The notes beneath the pieces were generated by a model, which worked only from the letters and a program-made list of their open reading frames with translations, ran no database searches and was not told the DNA's origin. Below, piece by piece: positions 7,455 to 11,234 of a stretch of DNA of 11,234 nt. Position numbers and translations under genes: made by a program. Within the stretch, counting starts at the first letter, position 1. Each line of letters begins with the position of its first letter. Location of the stretch: the NCBI GenBank assembly GCA_046704525.1, contig JBJKRS010000129.1, forward strand, positions 1 through 11,234. The letters run 5' to 3'. This stretch comes from GCA-965745 sp046704525 (GTDB taxonomy: Archaea > Thermoplasmatota > Thermoplasmata > Thermoplasmatales > Thermoplasmataceae).

Positions 7455-7934
7455 TCACAGCCTTATTCTCCAAACCACCATCATGCTGATGAGGTAATTC
7501 ACCGGGAGGGCTGCAACAGCGCCCGCAATGTTTCCCAGCAGGGGATAGATGCCAAAACTGCTGTAAAGAAAGAGCTGCACAGAGATCGATATTGCATTGC
7601 CGACACCGTACACTAGCTCGAATTTCAATAACCTTGCCACAAGGCCAAGAATGCTACCGGAGTGGTCTCCTTCATTTCTGGAAGTCCAGTACTCGTTTAT
7701 GAAAAATCCGCCTGCTATGCTCAGTATGGCAGCAACTATGTTGATTTCCACAAGATACTGTAGGCCCACCGCAAGTATGCCGAGGCCTATGAGACCTTCT
7801 GCGATGAAGAAGCCAGCTCCTCCCGCAATGGTGAATTTCAGGCCCCTGACAATATTTCTCTTAATGAAGCTCAGGCTTCCAGAGTTTCTGTTGCTTCGGA
7901 CATCCTCACCAGTGGCATCCTGATTAAGCTGCAA
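7455..7934 (-). CDS. GtrA-family membrane protein
   Basis: A small four-helix membrane protein of the GtrA family (Pfam PF04138). Known members help move polyprenyl-phosphate-linked sugars across the membrane or act beside glycosyltransferases in envelope sugar synthesis. In the 159 residues, a polar basic head of about 30 residues (FIKRNIVRGLKF) is followed by TM1 (TIAGGAGFFIAEGLIGLGIL), TM2 ending in the family landmark GGFFINEYWTSR, a charged loop, TM3 (from FELVYGVGNAISI) and TM4 ending NYLISMMVVWRI, which repeats the first-half pattern. The start is TTG at 7934: no ATG or GTG is available early, and an in-frame TGA at 7959-7961 stops further extension. AGAGGA at 7944-7949 provides a ribosome site nine bases from the TTG. 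It sits 20 bases after the HAD phosphatase gene, so the two are probably co-transcribed and linked in sugar or envelope metabolism. No glycosyltransferase is visible in the window. Confidence 0.85.
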   Translation of the reverse strand: MQLNQDATGEDVRSNRNSGSLSFIKRNIVRGLKFTIAGGAGFFIAEGLIGLGILAVGLQYLVEINIVAAILSIAGGFFINEYWTSRNEGDHSGSILGLVARLLKFELVYGVGNAISISVQLFLYSSFGIYPLLGNIAGAVAALPVNYLISMMVVWRIRL

Positions 7935-7943
7935 TTCTGCACT

Positions 7944-7949
7944 TCCTCT
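7944..7949 (-). promoter_or_regulatory. Ribosome binding site deciding the TTG start of the GtrA gene
   Basis: On the minus strand this reads AGAGGA, nine bases before the TTG at 7934 and just after the HAD stop codon (TAG at 7955-7957). It supports TTG as the initiator where no ATG or GTG is available and the frame is closed upstream by TGA. Confidence 0.5.
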
Positions 7950-7954
7950 GTTAT

Positions 7955-8419
7955 CTATTCACTTCCATCATGGGAGAGCTTTCTGAAATGCATTCCGAGC
8001 CGCCTTGCCATTTCCCCGTCCATGTCGTCTCTGTCTCCTACCATTATGGATTGCGACAGCATGATATCATGTTCTTTTGCGGCCCTTTGCACCATTCCAG
8101 TTGCCGGTTTCCTGCAGTCGCATCCTTCGTCCGGATGATGCGGGCAGAAATAAATGGCATCCACTTCAACCCCCTTTTCCCCCAGTTCCTTTAGCATTGC
8201 AGAATTGAACTGGTCCATCTGTTCCTTCGTAAAATAGCCCCGGGCGATGCCTGACTGGTTCGTGACGATTATCACGAGATAGCCGCTCTTCTTGTACTGC
8301 TTCATGAGCCTGACTGCGTCTTCATAGATATGGAGGTCCTTTGGGTCATGGCAGTACGGGCAATCCCTGTTAATTGTGCCATCCCTGTCTATAAATAAGG
8401 CTCTGTGCAGGATACCCAC
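7955..8419 (-). CDS. HAD-superfamily phosphatase of the GmhB / HisB-N type (zinc-binding)
   Basis: A 154-residue cytoplasmic phosphatase of the HAD IIIA class, related to D,D-heptose 1,7-bisphosphate phosphatase (GmhB) and histidinol-phosphate phosphatase (HisB N-domain). The nucleophile motif is D11-R-D13-G-T-I-N. Motif II is VTNQSG (T53). The zinc loop C92-P-H94-H and C100-D-C102, followed by RKP with the motif III lysine K104, is typical of the GmhB/HisB group. Motif IV is VGDRDDMDGE (D129, D134). The start is GTG at 8419: an in-frame TGA lies three codons upstream and an ATG at 8429 is in another frame. It lies 20 bases after the stop of the surface protein gene and 20 bases before the GtrA gene. 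The company suggests dephosphorylation of a sugar phosphate for glycan synthesis, but a histidinol phosphatase role cannot be excluded because no his genes or heptose genes are in view. Confidence 0.87.
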   Translation of the reverse strand: MGILHRALFIDRDGTINRDCPYCHDPKDLHIYEDAVRLMKQYKKSGYLVIIVTNQSGIARGYFTKEQMDQFNSAMLKELGEKGVEVDAIYFCPHHPDEGCDCRKPATGMVQRAAKEHDIMLSQSIMVGDRDDMDGEMARRLGMHFRKLSHDGSE

Positions 8420-8439
8420 GTGCCTTCATAGCTTGATTC

Positions 8440-11234
8440 TCATTTAACCTTTCCCCGGAATTCTGCGTAATTGCAAGAACAATTCTCAGCTCTCGAACCA
8501 AGAGTCCTGCCACAGCTTCCGCAGATCAGGAATGAGTTTGCAGTGTATCTGTACAGTAGATATGCAATCATAGCACCTCCCGCAGCAAGGATTGGGTAGA
8601 AGTGGGTAATGAAATAGACAGGAAGGTTCCCCGAATTCCCACCGACCCTGAGGAAATGGAACTGGACAGTTACGTTTGAACCGGATACAACCAATGTGCC
8701 TGAACCGTTCCTCACATTGAAACCAGACGGAGGAGAGATGCTGTAGCTGTAGGTTCCGTTGCTCAACTGTTCTGAGAACAGATCCCCGGATGGGTGGAAC
8801 TCATTGCCGCCAACCGAGATAGTCCAGTTTGCAGCGCCAATACCATTTTGCTGAATGAACGTGACAGTGTAAGTGTCTGGAACGAAATGTACGCTGTAAT
8901 TAACGTTCGAAGTAACATTCAGAACAGTAGATCCGGGGACCGCGTGATATCCAGGGACAGGCAGGACTGAGATTCTTGTCGGGCCGTTGCTCACGCTGAG
9001 ATTAATTGTGCCGAATAGAGACTGCCTGGCCTGCCCGTTTACCAGGATTCCCCAGAATGTCCCTACGGGGAGTCCAAGACGGCTTATTGAAAGGATAGAA
9101 CTGTTTGATGTGGCTGTATTGGGCCGGTCAACGTTGATCTTTTCAGACTCGCCGGAAGTGTTGTACGGTATCACACCACCTTGTGGGACAATCCTGACCG
9201 ATACACCTGTAACAGGAATGCTGGGTGGAGTCGCAACTTCAGCTGCTGCAACTGAGTTCCCGGAAATGTTGATGTCACTGGAATCGTGGAAGACACTCTC
9301 GCCGTCATAGCTGAAGTTCCACAACATCATTGCACCAGTGACCGATGAGTTACCGCTGTTCCTTACAGATGTGTTGACTGATAGCACAGTCGCTGATCTT
9401 TCCCATTTGTAGTGTGATTTCAGATCAAGGTTCACATTGGAATAAAGCGTAAATTCTGTTGAATTCACTATGTGTGCCTGATTGTAGATTTCTGCAGTTG
9501 CATTGACTTTGAGAGCCATCCCATGCTCCCCGGCACTGAATCCCTTCAGTTCAGGTAGCGCCCATGCATTTGCCTCAGTTCCGTTTCTGCTTATATTGAG
9601 GCTCTGAATCCCCGTGCTGTAATTCCTTTGTCTTCCTCCGATTGTAATCTTCGCAGAAGCGTTCCTGAGAGGTGCATAAAGAGAGCTTATTTTTGAGTGG
9701 ATCTGCCCCCTGGCTCCCTTGATGATCTTTCCATGTGCCAAAGTGCCGGAAACCAGTGGTAGATCGACAGATGCATCAATTACTGTTGAGTTAACCAGCC
9801 TGTCAGGGGAGTTCTTTTCGGAGAAGAAGTTCTCCTGCATTCCGGTTTTCAGGATATAATTGTCAAACCTGTGCACTGTCTGGTTGTGAATTTCCTCCTT
9901 CAGAACAGGCAACCTGAATGTTCCATTTACTGAAGTGTTGAGAAAGCAGCAGCACGTGTGACGCAGCTCCTGCAGCAGTTTCCAGTTGTCTCTGTTGGCC
10001 ATATGATTCATTGATGTGTTCTGACCGTTTGAAATAATAGAGGACTTAACGCCTGAAACAGGGCCTTCATCAGCACTTAGATAGAATCTCTGATCCGCGA
10101 AAAGGGAAAGGTTTGAGTCCTTTATCACGAAGGGCTGGCTTCTGTTTTTATCAGTGTTCAAGGTGCTGTACAACCCAACAGCCTTCAATTCGGACCTGTT
10201 CAGCAGGAAGAATGTATTATGTTCAGGATTGAGGATTCTCCCATAAGTGTATAGCCGTGAATAGCTTATCCCAAATCCGCTGTCCAAAACGATGGCCGAG
10301 GTATTGTTGAGCACTGGGCCGAACGCCCCCTTCCCGAGCTTACCAACTGTGTCGTTGGACAACAGTGTAAAATTCAATGAAAACACTGTGGTATATACAT
10401 TCTGGGTACGCATAACCATATAAGCTGTGAGACTGGTGCCTGTGGTGATTGAAGATGCGTCTTCAAGCGGTTTTTTCAATGGCACGGTAAAAGATGCCAG
10501 TGTCCTGTTGGAAACCTTTCCAGTATTCATGAATGTGTATGTGTAAACGTTTCTCCCAGAGAGGTTCAACAGGAGCTGGGTTTTGTTGCCGGTAGTGTAT
10601 CCGCCGTAGTCAACACTTACCTGCAATAAGTTAACCTTTGAAGAATCGTACGGGGAATTTACTGTCTGCAATGGGATATAGGTATTGCTTGATACAGCGG
10701 GATTTATGTTGCCGTCCATTTGTGCACTGCTGAACTCCATCCCTGGGCCCATAGACCTGAAACCTGAGTCAGTAGAGTTCCGGAAGTACACGTCGCTGTG
10801 CCTGAAAACCTCGAATATGCTTGAGTTCTGTCCTTGACTTGCAATACTGGACGAAACAACTGATATGCCTGCATAGTCTGATTCAATTGAGCCGTTCATG
10901 GCAATGGAAGAATTTCTCAAATGGAAGACTGCCATGCCGTATTTCCTTCCATGTACCGAAATATTCAGGCTATGCCCTGACCCGGTTTCCTCACTGATCA
11001 CGGAATTGTAGAGGTATATGCTTCCATTGTCCCGGAGAGAGCTTGTACCCGAATTCGGCTCAAATTCGAGGACTGTGTTGACTACCTTGAGAAGGTCTCC
11101 TTGTCCAACCGACAAATTTCCCTGAACAACATAGGTTGACCGGGAGAGGTTGCTTCCGATGGTTGTTGCGTTCCCCACTTCACCAAATCTGTGTTGGCTC
11201 AAACCAGCTGGGATGGTCGAATCACTGTTTCTTG
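8440..11234 (-). CDS. Large membrane-anchored surface glycoprotein with C-terminal zinc ribbon (5' end outside the window)
   Basis: The frame is open from the right edge to a TGA at 8440-8442, over 930 codons; a TTG at 11202 is not a convincing start because sequence continues in frame beyond it. Residue numbers here count from that TTG. The long ectodomain is rich in Ser, Thr, Asn and Gly and has about 40 N-x-S/T sequons, as expected for an N-glycosylated archaeal surface protein. The first 150 residues repeat short strands around 'NSSI/NGSI', possibly a beta-helix. Two similar beta domains lie in tandem at 702-774 and 778-850; the second (TVTFIQQNGIGAANWTISV ... GTYSYSISPPSGF) resembles the repeat common in Thermoplasmata exoproteins. 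One membrane helix (about 862-886, HFYPILAAGGAMIAYLLYRY) follows, then a cytoplasmic tail with C894-GS-C897 and C908-S-C910, a likely zinc ribbon. The only ectodomain cysteines seen are C417-C419. The role is unknown; adhesion, envelope structure or sensing are all possible. Confidence 0.82.
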   Translation of the reverse strand, partial: RNSDSTIPAGLSQHRFGEVGNATTIGSNLSRSTYVVQGNLSVGQGDLLKVVNTVLEFEPNSGTSSLRDNGSIYLYNSVISEETGSGHSLNISVHGRKYGMAVFHLRNSSIAMNGSIESDYAGISVVSSSIASQGQNSSIFEVFRHSDVYFRNSTDSGFRSMGPGMEFSSAQMDGNINPAVSSNTYIPLQTVNSPYDSSKVNLLQVSVDYGGYTTGNKTQLLLNLSGRNVYTYTFMNTGKVSNRTLASFTVPLKKPLEDASSITTGTSLTAYMVMRTQNVYTTVFSLNFTLLSNDTVGKLGKGAFGPVLNNTSAIVLDSGFGISYSRLYTYGRILNPEHNTFFLLNRSELKAVGLYSTLNTDKNRSQPFVIKDSNLSLFADQRFYLSADEGPVSGVKSSIISNGQNTSMNHMANRDNWKLLQELRHTCCCFLNTSVNGTFRLPVLKEEIHNQTVHRFDNYILKTGMQENFFSEKNSPDRLVNSTVIDASVDLPLVSGTLAHGKIIKGARGQIHSKISSLYAPLRNASAKITIGGRQRNYSTGIQSLNISRNGTEANAWALPELKGFSAGEHGMALKVNATAEIYNQAHIVNSTEFTLYSNVNLDLKSHYKWERSATVLSVNTSVRNSGNSSVTGAMMLWNFSYDGESVFHDSSDINISGNSVAAAEVATPPSIPVTGVSVRIVPQGGVIPYNTSGESEKINVDRPNTATSNSSILSISRLGLPVGTFWGILVNGQARQSLFGTINLSVSNGPTRISVLPVPGYHAVPGSTVLNVTSNVNYSVHFVPDTYTVTFIQQNGIGAANWTISVGGNEFHPSGDLFSEQLSNGTYSYSISPPSGFNVRNGSGTLVVSGSNVTVQFHFLRVGGNSGNLPVYFITHFYPILAAGGAMIAYLLYRYTANSFLICGSCGRTLGSRAENCSCNYAEFRGKVK
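8653..9099 (-). repeat. Two tandem copies of a Thermoplasmata-type surface beta domain inside the surface protein
   Basis: Protein-level repeat, about 73 residues per unit. Copy 1 (8881-9099) runs from ISRLGLPVGTFWGILVNG to VPGYHAVPGSTVLNVTSN and VNYSVHFV. Copy 2 (8653-8871) runs from FIQQNGIGAANWTISVGG to PPSGFNVRNGSGTLVVSGS and NVTVQFHF. Shared marks are 'GxP/IGxxxWxIxVxG', a central 'SNGxxxxSxxPxxGF/Y', then 'GSxxLxVxSNVxxxVxF'. The pattern matches the 'GLPSGTSWSVTLNG' type repeat that I know from many Thermoplasmata exoproteins. The copies are diverged, so there is no near-identical DNA repeat. Confidence 0.65.

Noticed and set aside
11202..11202. TTG at 11202 as the start of the surface protein
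   Set aside because: The frame continues upstream to the window edge without a stop, and no signal peptide follows the TTG, so the true start lies outside.

Overview
The window reads as ordinary, tightly packed archaeal chromosome, most likely from the Thermoplasmata (Thermoplasma-like). The case rests on: heavy use of AGG for arginine and ATA for isoleucine; genes spaced by a few to a few dozen bases; starts with little or no Shine-Dalgarno but AT-rich TATA-like boxes 25-35 bases upstream; and a large sequon-rich surface protein ending in tandem beta domains of the kind common in Thermoplasmata exoproteins, then one membrane helix. Base composition looks close to half G+C by eye. The genus cannot be fixed from this window. 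No rRNA, tRNA, CRISPR array, insertion sequence or integrase was seen, and no stretch over 300 bases lacks a gene.

Layout, left to right. (1) 1-1743, plus strand: the C-terminal part of argininosuccinate synthase (argG) overlaps complete argininosuccinate lyase (argH) by 10 bases; together they are the last two steps of arginine synthesis. (2) 1768-3971, minus strand: an MFS transporter followed by a metal-dependent cyclase-family hydrolase, probably one transcript. The transporter is unusual: its first membrane helix is encoded upstream of the first canonical start codon. (3) 3972-4034: a short divergent promoter region. (4) 4035-7448, plus strand: a YecD-like isochorismatase-family protein, then a 928-residue fusion of a UvrD/AddA-type SF1 helicase with a RecB-family nuclease. 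(5) 7455-11234, minus strand: reading in the direction of transcription, a very large surface glycoprotein (N-terminus outside the window), a GmhB/HisB-like HAD phosphatase and a GtrA-family membrane protein, with 20-base gaps.

How they may work together. argG-argH is a clear pathway pair. The MFS transporter, cyclase-family hydrolase and isochorismatase-family protein sit around one divergent promoter region and could take up and hydrolyse a cyclic or amide-type compound, but no substrate can be named. The surface protein, HAD phosphatase and GtrA protein form a plausible envelope or glycan cluster. The helicase-nuclease is probably a DNA-repair or end-processing enzyme; no AddB/RecC-like partner is visible here.

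No clear new multi-gene defence or mobile system was found. The points most worth a second look are the missing start codon of the MFS gene, the single-chain helicase-nuclease without Q motif or iron-sulphur cysteines, and the architecture of the surface protein (about 40 N-glycosylation sequons, a CCC triplet, and a zinc ribbon on the cytoplasmic tail).
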